DNA of 12,288 nucleotides from Methanobacteriota archaeon (GTDB lineage: Archaea; Thermoplasmatota; Poseidoniia; Poseidoniales; Thalassarchaeaceae): the NCBI GenBank assembly GCA_014384685.1, contig JACNFL010000148.1, positions 1 to 12,288 on the forward strand, read 5' to 3'. The notes below the pieces were generated by a model, which was not told the DNA's origin, did not search any database, and saw only the letters and a program-made list of their open reading frames with translations. The position numbers and the translations under genes were made by a program. How positions within the stretch are numbered: position 1 is the first letter of the stretch; the number at the start of each line of letters is the position of its first letter. Shown here one piece after another: positions 1-7,112 of this stretch.

Positions 1-387
1 AGCGTCTATGCCAACTTATTGTCTAAGAAAGTTGCAGAAAACAACGCTTCATGCTGGTTACTGAATACCGGTTGGGTCGCAGGTGGATATGGAAATAGTG
101 ACCGAATCAAAATCAGGTGGACTAGAGCACTTCTCAATGCGGCATTGGATGGGACACTCAATAATACAGAATTTGTGTCTGACCAACGTTTTGGTTTTGA
201 AATCCCTTCTTCATGTGAAGGTGTACCAAGTGAAATTCTCAATCCTAAAACAACTTGGGAAAATGATGCTGAATTTGAAGCGGTGGCGGATAAGTTGGCT
301 TTAATGTTCCAAGACAACTTCAAACAGTTCGCATCGGGTTGCAGTGATACGGTTTTAGATTCTGCACCTAGGGTATTAAACGAGTGA
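1..387 (+). CDS. pckA: Phosphoenolpyruvate carboxykinase (ATP), C-terminal fragment
   Basis: This is the last 128 codons of a gene that begins before the window; the frame is open to base 1. ATP-type PEP carboxykinase converts oxaloacetate and ATP to PEP, CO2 and ADP in the cytoplasm, the entry step of gluconeogenesis. The recognisable family stretches are the LLNTGW motif (about residues 20-25 of the fragment), the following TRALLNAALDG segment, and the GVPSEILNP motif near residue 80. These match the C-terminal lobe of the ATP-dependent family rather than the GTP-dependent one. The catalytic P-loop and metal ligands lie upstream and cannot be checked. A TTG at 19-21 could be taken for a start, but the family alignment continues through the codons before it (VYANLL), so the gene is cut by the window edge. 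The next gene starts 33 bp downstream on the same strand. Confidence 0.9.
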   Translation, partial: SVYANLLSKKVAENNASCWLLNTGWVAGGYGNSDRIKIRWTRALLNAALDGTLNNTEFVSDQRFGFEIPSSCEGVPSEILNPKTTWENDAEFEAVADKLALMFQDNFKQFASGCSDTVLDSAPRVLNE

Positions 388-420
388 AAGCATCAAGCCT
401 ATTGAGGGTCTCGGCCTAAC

Positions 421-1134
421 ATGGCAGTACCTCTCGCCAGCCTCACCACGCCACATTTATGGCCAAGCATGGTGAAACGAAACGAGTATTCGGGGTATAT
501 CCCAAAACTACCCGAACAAGATGAACCAGTATGGTTGATTCTAGACCCCTCTCATGAGGATTCACTGAACAATCAATTGGAATCTTTACTTGAACAGTAT
601 GGTCATGTAATTCCAGATTTACCTGATTCAGTTTCTATTGATGATTCAAAAGGCCCTATATGCATCGATGATAGAGCTAGCATTGGAGAATGTGTCAGAA
701 TAGAAGGGCCGTGCTATATTGGTCCAAATGCTGAGGTTAGGCACGGCGCCTATATTCGCCCATACACATGGTTGTGCTGTGATTCAGTAGTAGGCCATGC
801 ATCAGAAGTGAAACATTCACTGCTCCTACCAGGTGCAAAAGCACCTCACTTCAATTATGTCGGTGACTCAATATTAGGGAAAGATGTGAATCTTGGTGCC
901 GGTTGTAAGTTGTCTAATTTACGAAATGATGGGCGCTCAGTTCTTGTGCGTGGGCTTGAAGGAGGAAGTGTTGATAGCGGATTAAGAAAATTTGGCGCTA
1001 TTCTTGGAGATGGTGTTGCAATTGGTTGTAATGCGGTTACTAATCCTGGAGTGATTATTGGAACAAATACAAACATTTGGCCAAATGTCACTGTCAGCGG
1101 AGTTTTTGATGCTGATTCAACTATTGAGGAGTGA
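421..1134 (+). CDS. GlmU-like left-handed beta-helix acetyltransferase, no nucleotidyltransferase domain
   Basis: A 237-residue protein, probably a glucosamine-1-phosphate N-acetyltransferase-like enzyme. Residues 80-227 are hexapeptide repeats of a left-handed beta-helix. The core resembles the C-terminal half of GlmU: positions equivalent to the E. coli GlmU acetyltransferase residues appear as R113 (IRP), K131 (SEVKHS), H143 (the catalytic base, in KAPHFNYVGD) and Y146, followed by VNLGAG at 156-161. The asparagine of the GlmU N-Y pair is kept (N166) but the tyrosine is leucine (L167). Residues 1-79 are too short for a nucleotidyltransferase domain and lack its glycine-rich signature. The SNLRND segment also recalls the sugar nucleotidyltransferase-like family of Bacteroidetes. 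The GlmM-like gene follows after 6 bp, which supports an amino-sugar role. A GAGGG lies about 14 bases before the ATG, farther than ideal; M17 (469) is a less likely alternative start. The exact substrate is inferred. Confidence 0.75.
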   Translation: MAVPLASLTTPHLWPSMVKRNEYSGYIPKLPEQDEPVWLILDPSHEDSLNNQLESLLEQYGHVIPDLPDSVSIDDSKGPICIDDRASIGECVRIEGPCYIGPNAEVRHGAYIRPYTWLCCDSVVGHASEVKHSLLLPGAKAPHFNYVGDSILGKDVNLGAGCKLSNLRNDGRSVLVRGLEGGSVDSGLRKFGAILGDGVAIGCNAVTNPGVIIGTNTNIWPNVTVSGVFDADSTIEE

Positions 1135-1140
1135 TCCTAA

Positions 1141-2802
1141 ATGATTGGCCAAAGATTGCACGGAACTGATGGCATTCGCGGTTTAATTTCGAGTTGTGAT
1201 GAGTCTGAGAATCCAATTGAAAAATTGATTTTGCAACGAGAAATTTCACCTTACTTAATGCGTGTAATTGGGTTTGCTACTGGCTCGGTCATCATTGAAC
1301 AGAAGGATGGAGAAAAACCACCTCTTGTAGTGGTCGGTTGGGATCGAAGAAGTGGTAACGACAAATTGGTATCATCATTAGGAGTGGGACTCCGGAAAGC
1401 TGGCTGCGTAATCCAATTAGTTGGTGAACTACCCACGCCTGGATTACACCATTGTTTGCTGCTGTTAGAAGCTGATGCTGGAATGATGGTTACAGCAAGT
1501 CACAATCCTGCTACAGATTCTGGTGTGAAACTGTTTGATAAAAATGGATACAAATCAATGCCACCATTGGAAGATTTGATTTCAGTTCATGCTTGGAACT
1601 ACGTTTCGCAGCCTCAAGCAGGGCCATCATCCCAAACATTGGATTCACAAGAATTTCCCCTATTCGATGGACTGAAAGCCTACCGGAAGCATTTGAAAAA
1701 TTGGTTAAATGTCCTTTCCACAACACTTGGTGTTGATGTAGATTCGATGGGAGACTCTATTTCTCCTCAAGGATTAATTCTTGATTGCTCTGGTGGAGCG
1801 AGTACTGACTGGTTTAGTTTTGGACTTGCTAGACGTGGTCTTGACTGCGAAGAAGTCTCATCTCTAGAACAGCCAATCAATCACAATTGTGGGGCCGGGG
1901 AATTTAATTCCACAGATAGTTGGAGCATTGCTGAACTTTTGGAAACTGAACATCAACATCTGCTACTAATTGAAATCGCTGAACGACTCAAAGAGAATGA
2001 TGGAATGGCGCCATGGTCTAATGGACAACTCGTTGCTGCTGCATTAGATGGAGATGGTGATCGCTGTCTTCTATTAGAAGCAACAAAAAAGGGAATCAAA
2101 ATAGTCGATGGGGATCAGATGGCTTTTGATTGGTTGAATTCACTCATAGATGGCGAAAATGATGATTTGACTCTCGCTCATAGTATTGAGTCTGACCTCT
2201 TTCTACCCGCTGCTTGTGCTAGTGTTGGTATTGATACTATTCAAACCGCAATAGGTGACCGGTGGCTTTCAGCTGCCCTTAGTACAACTATTGGTAATGC
2301 AGGACAACTAATTCAGCAGAAATCAATACCCACACTTTGTGGTTGCGAAGATTCGGGGCACATCGTAATGCCCGTACCTCACCCAACCAAAATTGGCCAC
2401 TGGGGTTTCGCCGGGGATGGGGCTGCTACTCTACTTGCTCAACTCTACGCGCGCGCAAAACTTGGTGATAATAGAACTGATATCCCTAGGGGTTGGAAGG
2501 TTCGTCATTCAGTAAAAGGAACTGACCGCACTTTGTGGGATGGGAAAAACAAACTTGCGGATGAGGTTGTGCAACTGGTTGAAGAGTCGTTGCCGACTGC
2601 TACCCTATCTCGAAAAAATATTGCTGGGGAAACCAGCCTTCTTCTGTTAGAAGGAATTATTGATGAAGAGCGGTTGAGCATTGGTATTCGCAATTCTGGA
2701 ACTGAAGCAAAAACCTCGCTGACTATCAAATCAGAAAAAACTCCATTTGACAAATTAGCAACGCAACTCTTGGGCATCCTCAATGAGAGACTTGTGCCCT
2801 AA
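1141..2802 (+). CDS. glmM: Phosphoglucosamine mutase-like phosphohexomutase
   Basis: A 553-residue alpha-D-phosphohexomutase. GlmM converts glucosamine-6-phosphate to glucosamine-1-phosphate, the substrate of the acetyltransferase type encoded just upstream. All four family loops are visible: HGTDGIRG at 8-15, the phosphoserine loop TASHNP at 118-123 with catalytic S120, the Mg-binding loop DGDGDR at 303-308, the sugar-binding loop CEDSGH at 402-407, and the phosphate-binding RNSGTE at 517-522. The VDGDQ following the metal loop and the MMVTASHNP context are GlmM-like rather than typical of archaeal phosphomannomutases. It is about 100 residues longer than usual (near 450), with extra sequence around 140-200 and 255-295. 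The usual glycine before E403 is cysteine. A GGAG at 1128-1131, inside the end of the upstream gene, is well placed for the ATG. Assignment to GlmM over PMM/PGM rests on motifs and the neighbour. Confidence 0.85.
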   Translation: MIGQRLHGTDGIRGLISSCDESENPIEKLILQREISPYLMRVIGFATGSVIIEQKDGEKPPLVVVGWDRRSGNDKLVSSLGVGLRKAGCVIQLVGELPTPGLHHCLLLLEADAGMMVTASHNPATDSGVKLFDKNGYKSMPPLEDLISVHAWNYVSQPQAGPSSQTLDSQEFPLFDGLKAYRKHLKNWLNVLSTTLGVDVDSMGDSISPQGLILDCSGGASTDWFSFGLARRGLDCEEVSSLEQPINHNCGAGEFNSTDSWSIAELLETEHQHLLLIEIAERLKENDGMAPWSNGQLVAAALDGDGDRCLLLEATKKGIKIVDGDQMAFDWLNSLIDGENDDLTLAHSIESDLFLPAACASVGIDTIQTAIGDRWLSAALSTTIGNAGQLIQQKSIPTLCGCEDSGHIVMPVPHPTKIGHWGFAGDGAATLLAQLYARAKLGDNRTDIPRGWKVRHSVKGTDRTLWDGKNKLADEVVQLVEESLPTATLSRKNIAGETSLLLLEGIIDEERLSIGIRNSGTEAKTSLTIKSEKTPFDKLATQLLGILNERLVP

Positions 2803-2806
2803 TTAT

Positions 2807-3289
2807 TCAGAGCAAGAAGCGAGGTAAATGCCTTGCAACTACTGCATGGGAAACATGCCCAACCAACACGCCATGAACATCTGTGATTGCAATTTGGTTG
2901 AGGTCGTGAGTCAACATTAGAGTTGCAGCCACCATTAGTGGAGTTGTTGTTTTCACTTGCAACGGGGGCAGAGTGACGGCTTGTAGAATAGGTACTGCTT
3001 CCATCCAGAAGTGGTCGCGATTGATGCGCTTGTTCATGATGAGTTTCAACAAGTCAACTGCATGAACGCGGCCAACCAAATTACCCACTTCATCGGTGAC
3101 CATGACATGGTCCCAATCCTTTGCTACAATCAACCTCATAACATCATCAATGGAATCCATCTCATCTACCTCGTGGGCGGCCAACATAACCTTCCCGCAA
3201 GTCAACTCGCGAATCTCGCGGGCAATCCTATTTGAAGGCCTACTCCTTCGGTTTGTCTCTGTCTTTTTTCGTGCTCTTAGAAGGCTCAT
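2807..3289 (-). CDS. Two-CBS-domain protein
   Basis: A 160-residue soluble protein made almost entirely of a CBS pair. CBS domains bind adenosyl ligands such as AMP, ATP or SAM and usually regulate a partner. The first repeat covers about residues 31-85 (hydrophobic strand HVMVTD followed by GNLVGRVHAVDLL) and the second about 105-158 (QIAITD followed by GVLVGHVSHAVV). The first 25 residues are rich in arginine and lysine, which could contact nucleic acid or a partner; no other domain is seen, so the target is unknown. A strong GAGGAGA on the minus strand sits 6 bases before the ATG and fixes the start. The gene converges with glmM, with only 4 bp between the stop codons, and is divergent from the zinc-ribbon gene. 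Confidence 0.85.
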   Translation of the reverse strand: MSLLRARKKTETNRRSRPSNRIAREIRELTCGKVMLAAHEVDEMDSIDDVMRLIVAKDWDHVMVTDEVGNLVGRVHAVDLLKLIMNKRINRDHFWMEAVPILQAVTLPPLQVKTTTPLMVAATLMLTHDLNQIAITDVHGVLVGHVSHAVVARHLPRFLL

Positions 3290-3295
3290 ACATTA

Positions 3296-3302
3296 TCTCC
3301 TC
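3296..3302 (-). promoter_or_regulatory. Shine-Dalgarno of the CBS-domain gene
   Basis: Read on the minus strand this is GAGGAGA, ending 6 bases before the ATG at 3289. It selects that ATG over another ATG 4 bases upstream (3293-3291), which is in a different frame and quickly meets a stop. Confidence 0.6.
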
Positions 3303-3407
3303 GAAGCGGGCCGGACGACCCAACCTATTTGAATCAGATGCATCCATGTAAACCTAAAACATCAGACCCAACAATATGTGCGAACCTTGATGAGAGTAAG
3401 CACACCA

Positions 3408-3414
3408 GAGGTGA
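3408..3414 (+). promoter_or_regulatory. Shine-Dalgarno of the zinc-ribbon gene
   Basis: GAGGTGA lies 3 bases before the ATG at 3418. It matches the complement of the archaeal 16S rRNA 3' end (GGAGGTGAT core). The same AGGTGA word precedes the DUF373 and hydroxylase genes, so leadered, SD-guided translation appears common in this genome. Confidence 0.6.
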
Positions 3415-3417
3415 ATT

Positions 3418-3840
3418 ATGGCACAACTCAGTGACGCCGTCTTGAATGAACTTAACAAGATGGATGAATATGACCGATTGTTGGCATTAGACCGCATTGC
3501 GCGGGAAAATAATTTGACTACTGAACAAGTGAAAGAGCAATTACAAATCTACCAACAGGGTGGCACTCCTACAATTAATAATCCAGGATATGAAGAAATG
3601 ATTGGCCCCCCAAGTCAAACAGAGGCTCCAACAACATCTGGGCAACAACCGAATTATATTGAAAACGCGCACCGCTATCGAGTTCGCTATGACCCTAGTC
3701 ATGATGGTCAATCTCGCCAGTCAAACGTTGAACAGGCAATCCTTTGCCCACACTGTAGTGCACCACTTGGAATTCCCGCGGTTAGACCAATCAAAGTGAC
3801 TTGTCCGAATTGCATGAATGAAGCAATGTTTGAAAATTGA
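3418..3840 (+). CDS. Small zinc-ribbon protein of unknown function
   Basis: A 140-residue protein I do not recognise as a named family. Residues 1-47 are predicted helical and charged, with a KMDEYDRLLALDRIARENN segment that looks like a small helical or helix-turn-helix-like bundle. Residues 48-105 are low in hydrophobic residues and rich in P, Q, T and N, so probably a flexible linker. The C-terminus has two CxxC knuckles, C110/C113 and C129/C132, separated by 15 residues, a plausible zinc ribbon. No signal peptide or membrane segment is seen, so it is probably cytoplasmic. The helical N-terminus plus ribbon would fit a nucleic-acid-binding or adaptor protein, but that is a guess. The next gene follows on the same strand after about 64 bp and may be cotranscribed. 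Confidence 0.75.
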   Translation: MAQLSDAVLNELNKMDEYDRLLALDRIARENNLTTEQVKEQLQIYQQGGTPTINNPGYEEMIGPPSQTEAPTTSGQQPNYIENAHRYRVRYDPSHDGQSRQSNVEQAILCPHCSAPLGIPAVRPIKVTCPNCMNEAMFEN

Positions 3841-3904
3841 GCACCATATTATTCAACAATCATGTTGCCAAAGCCTCAAAAGTCACCGCATTGAACGGGG
3901 ATTC

Positions 3905-4642
3905 ATGCACATCATGACGAAGATTACCCTTGGATTTGGAGTTGCATTACTCATTGGTAGTGTTATTCTAGCAGTTGCAGGAGGTGGCTCAACTTTTTCT
4001 GACCTTGCTGAGAACCCAAATGGAGTTGAAGTGTGGAGTGGTACGGCACCGGATACTTATCAAGGTAATTTTGATGTCATGAGTTCATACTTTGTCTTTG
4101 TTGAAGATGGGGGAACTGTCAACGTTGATCTTGTAGGGGGAGATTTAGATAACCGCTTCATCCCTTGTGAAGAAGAGCCAAATGACTGTGGATACTACGA
4201 CTGGCCAGGCCACACATATGTTGGTCAAATTGTTGTATACACACCGGGTACTTGGGAAGTTGAATTCAGCGGTACTGGATCAGTTGTCGTGACAGAAATG
4301 GCAGTGGATATCGGCGGTGTAATGAGTATATTTGGTGGGATGATGGGCTTTTGCTGTTCATTCTGTGTAATCGGATTAGGTGTAATCTTCATCTTCACAC
4401 TTAAGGATAACAAGGCCCAGCAAGGAGTGATGATGGTTCAGCAAGCAGATGGCACCATTCAACCAATGGGGGGCATGCCAATGCAGCAACCTGGTTCTGC
4501 GGAACCGATGGTGGGTGGAGCGGTTCATCCAGCCTTTGCAACTCAGCAACCAGCAAGCCAACCTCTGCAACAACAAACAACTCAGCAAGGTCAAACTCTC
4601 CCGCCAATTGGTGGACAACAACCACCAAACCAAGGATTCTAA
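3905..4642 (+). CDS. Two-TM membrane protein with external domain and Q/P-rich tail
   Basis: A 245-residue membrane protein with no recognised family. Residues 7-27 form a signal-anchor or first membrane segment. Residues 28-137 are an external domain rich in beta-forming and acidic residues, with two cysteines (C88, C95) that could pair. Residues 138-166 form a second membrane segment with a cysteine cluster (C150, C151, C154). Residues 170-245 are a low-complexity cytoplasmic tail rich in Q, P, G and M. The frame is open upstream to an ATG at 3818, but that would overlap the preceding gene by 23 bp and put about 29 polar residues before the membrane segment. The ATG at 3905, with GGGGA just before it, is preferred; 3914 is also possible. 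The stop codon directly abuts the stop of the convergent DUF373 gene. The role may be surface or envelope related. Confidence 0.7.
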   Translation: MHIMTKITLGFGVALLIGSVILAVAGGGSTFSDLAENPNGVEVWSGTAPDTYQGNFDVMSSYFVFVEDGGTVNVDLVGGDLDNRFIPCEEEPNDCGYYDWPGHTYVGQIVVYTPGTWEVEFSGTGSVVVTEMAVDIGGVMSIFGGMMGFCCSFCVIGLGVIFIFTLKDNKAQQGVMMVQQADGTIQPMGGMPMQQPGSAEPMVGGAVHPAFATQQPASQPLQQQTTQQGQTLPPIGGQQPPNQGF

Positions 4643-5758
4643 TCAGATGCCCCAATAACTACCAGAGGTTTCTTGGCGACTAATTGAATTGACTACACCC
4701 TTAACCGCCCAGAATAACACCAACGCTCCGATTGCTTGATTCCAATCATCCCAGAGTGTGGTTGGGTCAAGAGAATATGTTTGGTTGAGAACTTCTAATG
4801 CCATCCCTAATCCAGCACTGCATAGTGTCCAGATAACGATACCAAAAGCAATGAGTTGCACTGTTCTTCCACTAAATGTTCCCTTTTTCATCTTCAAAAC
4901 TAGCAGAGAAAGGGCTAATGTGAGAAACGCCAAAACAATCCAAGTTACCGCGCCCTGTAACACGAGTAGTATAATTTCAAGTCCACCGGGTGGTTTTGAT
5001 AATGCCATATTTGTCGAATAAACACGTAAACCTTCGGCAATTGCAAAGATAAAGAAGAACACCATAGAGAACCATAATATCGATGAAACAATGGCGGCAT
5101 CAGCATTTTCTCTCATATCCCTCATTATTCGATTAAGATGTTGTTCTGCACCTAATCCTTTAGCCATTAAATAGATACCAATGAATAATGGCATCATACC
5201 GATAATGACACCACCGTTTGGAAGAATCAATCCAAGCCCAATCATTATGAGGAAAATTGAGAGAGGGACAAGTAGTTTCATCCGCCACTTTTCATCTTCA
5301 ATCGCCTTTACGATGTAATAGTAAGTGCCCTCAATCCCTTTTGATTGGCGAACAATAATTTTCTGAACATGGTCAATGTGTAGCCGTGATTGAATGATTG
5401 GAAGGATGCTCTCATCTTCTGCTCCATCAGTAACCATCACGCCTCGGTCAGGTTGAAATTTCTCAATCACTTCTTCCAGTTGCTTAGCAATCGCTCGGTC
5501 AGAACGAACGCCCACTCGTTCGTCGCCAGTAAGAACCGCGATTTCGACTGCATCATTTGATTCACAGCTTTCTTTCAACTGGTCGTGAAGGTGGAGGCCA
5601 CCAAGAATTGCATTTGTGTCACTCTCTTCTGGATCTGCAATTCCTAGCCGAAGTGCGGCGGTTAAAACCTCTTTACGACCAACTATTGGGCCGCGGATTC
5701 CGGCCTTCTTGCCGAGGTCGTCATCACGGTCAACAGATAACACTAGAGTTCTCGTCAT
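4643..5758 (-). CDS. DUF373 family archaeal membrane protein
   Basis: A 371-residue protein of the archaeal DUF373 family (COG2237), whose biochemical function is unknown. The N-terminal soluble half carries the family motifs: DRDDDLGKKAG at 10-20, ADPEESDTNAI at 41-51, an LTGDERVG segment at 76-83, and the TDGAEDE...PIIQSR block at 110-125. These aspartate-rich motifs suggest a nucleotide- or metal-binding fold, which is inference. The C-terminal half has about six membrane segments, near 161-180, 184-200, 223-243, 261-287, 300-320 and 342-358. An AGGTGA on the minus strand (5765-5770) lies 6 bases before the ATG and supports this start. The gene follows priL on the same strand after 45 bp, probably as an operon. 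Length is normal for the family. Confidence 0.9.
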   Translation of the reverse strand: MTRTLVLSVDRDDDLGKKAGIRGPIVGRKEVLTAALRLGIADPEESDTNAILGGLHLHDQLKESCESNDAVEIAVLTGDERVGVRSDRAIAKQLEEVIEKFQPDRGVMVTDGAEDESILPIIQSRLHIDHVQKIIVRQSKGIEGTYYYIVKAIEDEKWRMKLLVPLSIFLIMIGLGLILPNGGVIIGMMPLFIGIYLMAKGLGAEQHLNRIMRDMRENADAAIVSSILWFSMVFFFIFAIAEGLRVYSTNMALSKPPGGLEIILLVLQGAVTWIVLAFLTLALSLLVLKMKKGTFSGRTVQLIAFGIVIWTLCSAGLGMALEVLNQTYSLDPTTLWDDWNQAIGALVLFWAVKGVVNSISRQETSGSYWGI

Positions 5759-5803
5759 CCTTACTCACCTGGCCTTTCCTGAAGTGGCTGGGGTGTTACC
5801 CCG

Positions 5804-7045
5804 CTATGAATCATTGTCCTCTTCTTCCCCTTTAGCACCATTGGTTTGACTGTTTTCTATTGCTTGGGGCTCTACTAATGGTTGTTCGGGGGGTGTATCT
5901 CGGGCCCTTCGGCGCTGTTGCGCACGTACATATTTTAGAGGATGTGTCATCCATTCTAAGTTACAAAGTGAATCACTGATTGTACCTTGTGAAACAGGGC
6001 ATCTAGCATGTAATTTCAATGTGTTACACTTCTCAGGTGTGTATTCACCTTCGTAAAGATGGCCTAATTGATACTTGGTAGTACCCTCATTATAGTCAGG
6101 AGCATTGACAAAAAACGATGCGGCTTCATCAATTGAGAGGCCTAGGGCTCGGCTCATATTTGCTAGGAATCTACGACCAGCATGGTTGACATTTTCACCT
6201 TGGGCAAGGTCAGCAATTGCTGATGTCATGCAGGGTGGCCAATCACCTTCATGAGCCGCGGTAACCTTGATTTCTTGGCCCTTACTATGTTGTAGTTGCG
6301 CTACCATTTTGCCAACTGGGTCAGCAAATTTTGCTGCAAATTCATCATCCATTTTTTCCATGTTAATTTGACATCTTTCAACTAACACTTGGCGGATTCT
6401 TTCTTTCAAGAGGCGGGCTAAACGCTGCCTTGATGTCTCAGCTTTGGTGGCACACATTGTTACCCAACCATCAGTAATTGGGCGGTTAACCATACGCCAA
6501 TAACTACCAGTAATTCGCGGTGAAAGTTCAATAAAATCTGTCATTGGAATCTCATATATGAGAGTTGAAGATTTGGCGGCGTGTATTGATACACCTGCCA
6601 CAGATTGTACTTTAACGCGGACATCGGAAAGGTATGTGTGTGTAACTAACTCAAATGTTTGTTCATCAATAGCATCGCCTAGCAACTTGTCGGCTCTACT
6701 AGCTTCACCTTCTACCCAACGCTTCACTAGTCTTTCGTCAAAAGATGCGCAAACCACTAACATAGCATAGTAAAAACCCAAACCTTCTACCATTTGGCCA
6801 TAGGGTTCATGGATATCATGTCTAGTAGTTGATGACACACCCTCTGTAAGATTAATGGATTCCAACATTCTGTGTACCCCACGAATTCGAATTGGTTCAA
6901 CCCACTCGCCCTCAATCAATGTATCAAGGTCAATATTATTGTCCGCTAAGAGAGATTTCAACCACTCCTCACCTTGTGGGAGAAAGGGGAATCGGGCCAG
7001 TAAACTGGGTGATTCGATGGTCGGGAAGCGGCGCGGGAGTGGCAT
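5804..7045 (-). CDS. priL: DNA primase large subunit PriL
   Basis: A 413-residue archaeal/eukaryotic-type primase large subunit, the Fe-S regulatory partner of PriS in primer synthesis. The N-terminal helical domain begins near the ARFPFLPQGEEWL segment (17-29). The C-terminal domain has the four 4Fe-4S cysteines in the family pattern: C272 (WPPC), C340 (YTPEKC), C349 (ARCP) and C361 (SLC), with a YQLGHL segment (325-330) and the closing HPLKYVR motif (368-374). Residues 375-413 are a charged, poorly conserved tail ending in acidic residues. The frame is open back to 7168, but the added 41 residues are low complexity, overlap the divergent mptE start and match nothing in the family, so the ATG at 7045 is preferred. 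It has no clear Shine-Dalgarno and could be leaderless. The DUF373 gene follows after 45 bp. Confidence 0.9.
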   Translation of the reverse strand: MPLPRRFPTIESPSLLARFPFLPQGEEWLKSLLADNNIDLDTLIEGEWVEPIRIRGVHRMLESINLTEGVSSTTRHDIHEPYGQMVEGLGFYYAMLVVCASFDERLVKRWVEGEASRADKLLGDAIDEQTFELVTHTYLSDVRVKVQSVAGVSIHAAKSSTLIYEIPMTDFIELSPRITGSYWRMVNRPITDGWVTMCATKAETSRQRLARLLKERIRQVLVERCQINMEKMDDEFAAKFADPVGKMVAQLQHSKGQEIKVTAAHEGDWPPCMTSAIADLAQGENVNHAGRRFLANMSRALGLSIDEAASFFVNAPDYNEGTTKYQLGHLYEGEYTPEKCNTLKLHARCPVSQGTISDSLCNLEWMTHPLKYVRAQQRRRARDTPPEQPLVEPQAIENSQTNGAKGEEEDNDS

Positions 7046-7100
7046 GAGCGTACTGTGATGCTTCGCTCGGGTTCTTGAACTCTCAGTTTGACGGGGGTTT

Positions 7101-7110
7101 GGAGGGGGAG
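7101..7110 (+). promoter_or_regulatory. Shine-Dalgarno of mptE
   Basis: GGAGGGGGAG ends 2 bases before the ATG at 7113. The best GGAGG core is about 7 bases from the ATG. It fixes the mptE start, and so argues against the longer priL reading frame on the opposite strand. The 67-bp divergent spacer 7046-7112 must hold both promoters; I see no convincing TATA box in it. Confidence 0.55.
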
Positions 7111-7112
7111 CC

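Noticed and set aside
3818..3904. Longer start for the first two-TM protein
   Set aside because: It would overlap the zinc-ribbon gene and place about 29 polar residues before the membrane segment; the later ATGs give a normal signal-anchor.
4376..4655. Two minus-strand frames opposite the Q/P-rich tail
   Set aside because: They are complements of CAA/CAG- and CCA-rich codons, giving artificial leucine/tryptophan-rich translations, and they overlap the end of the DUF373 gene.
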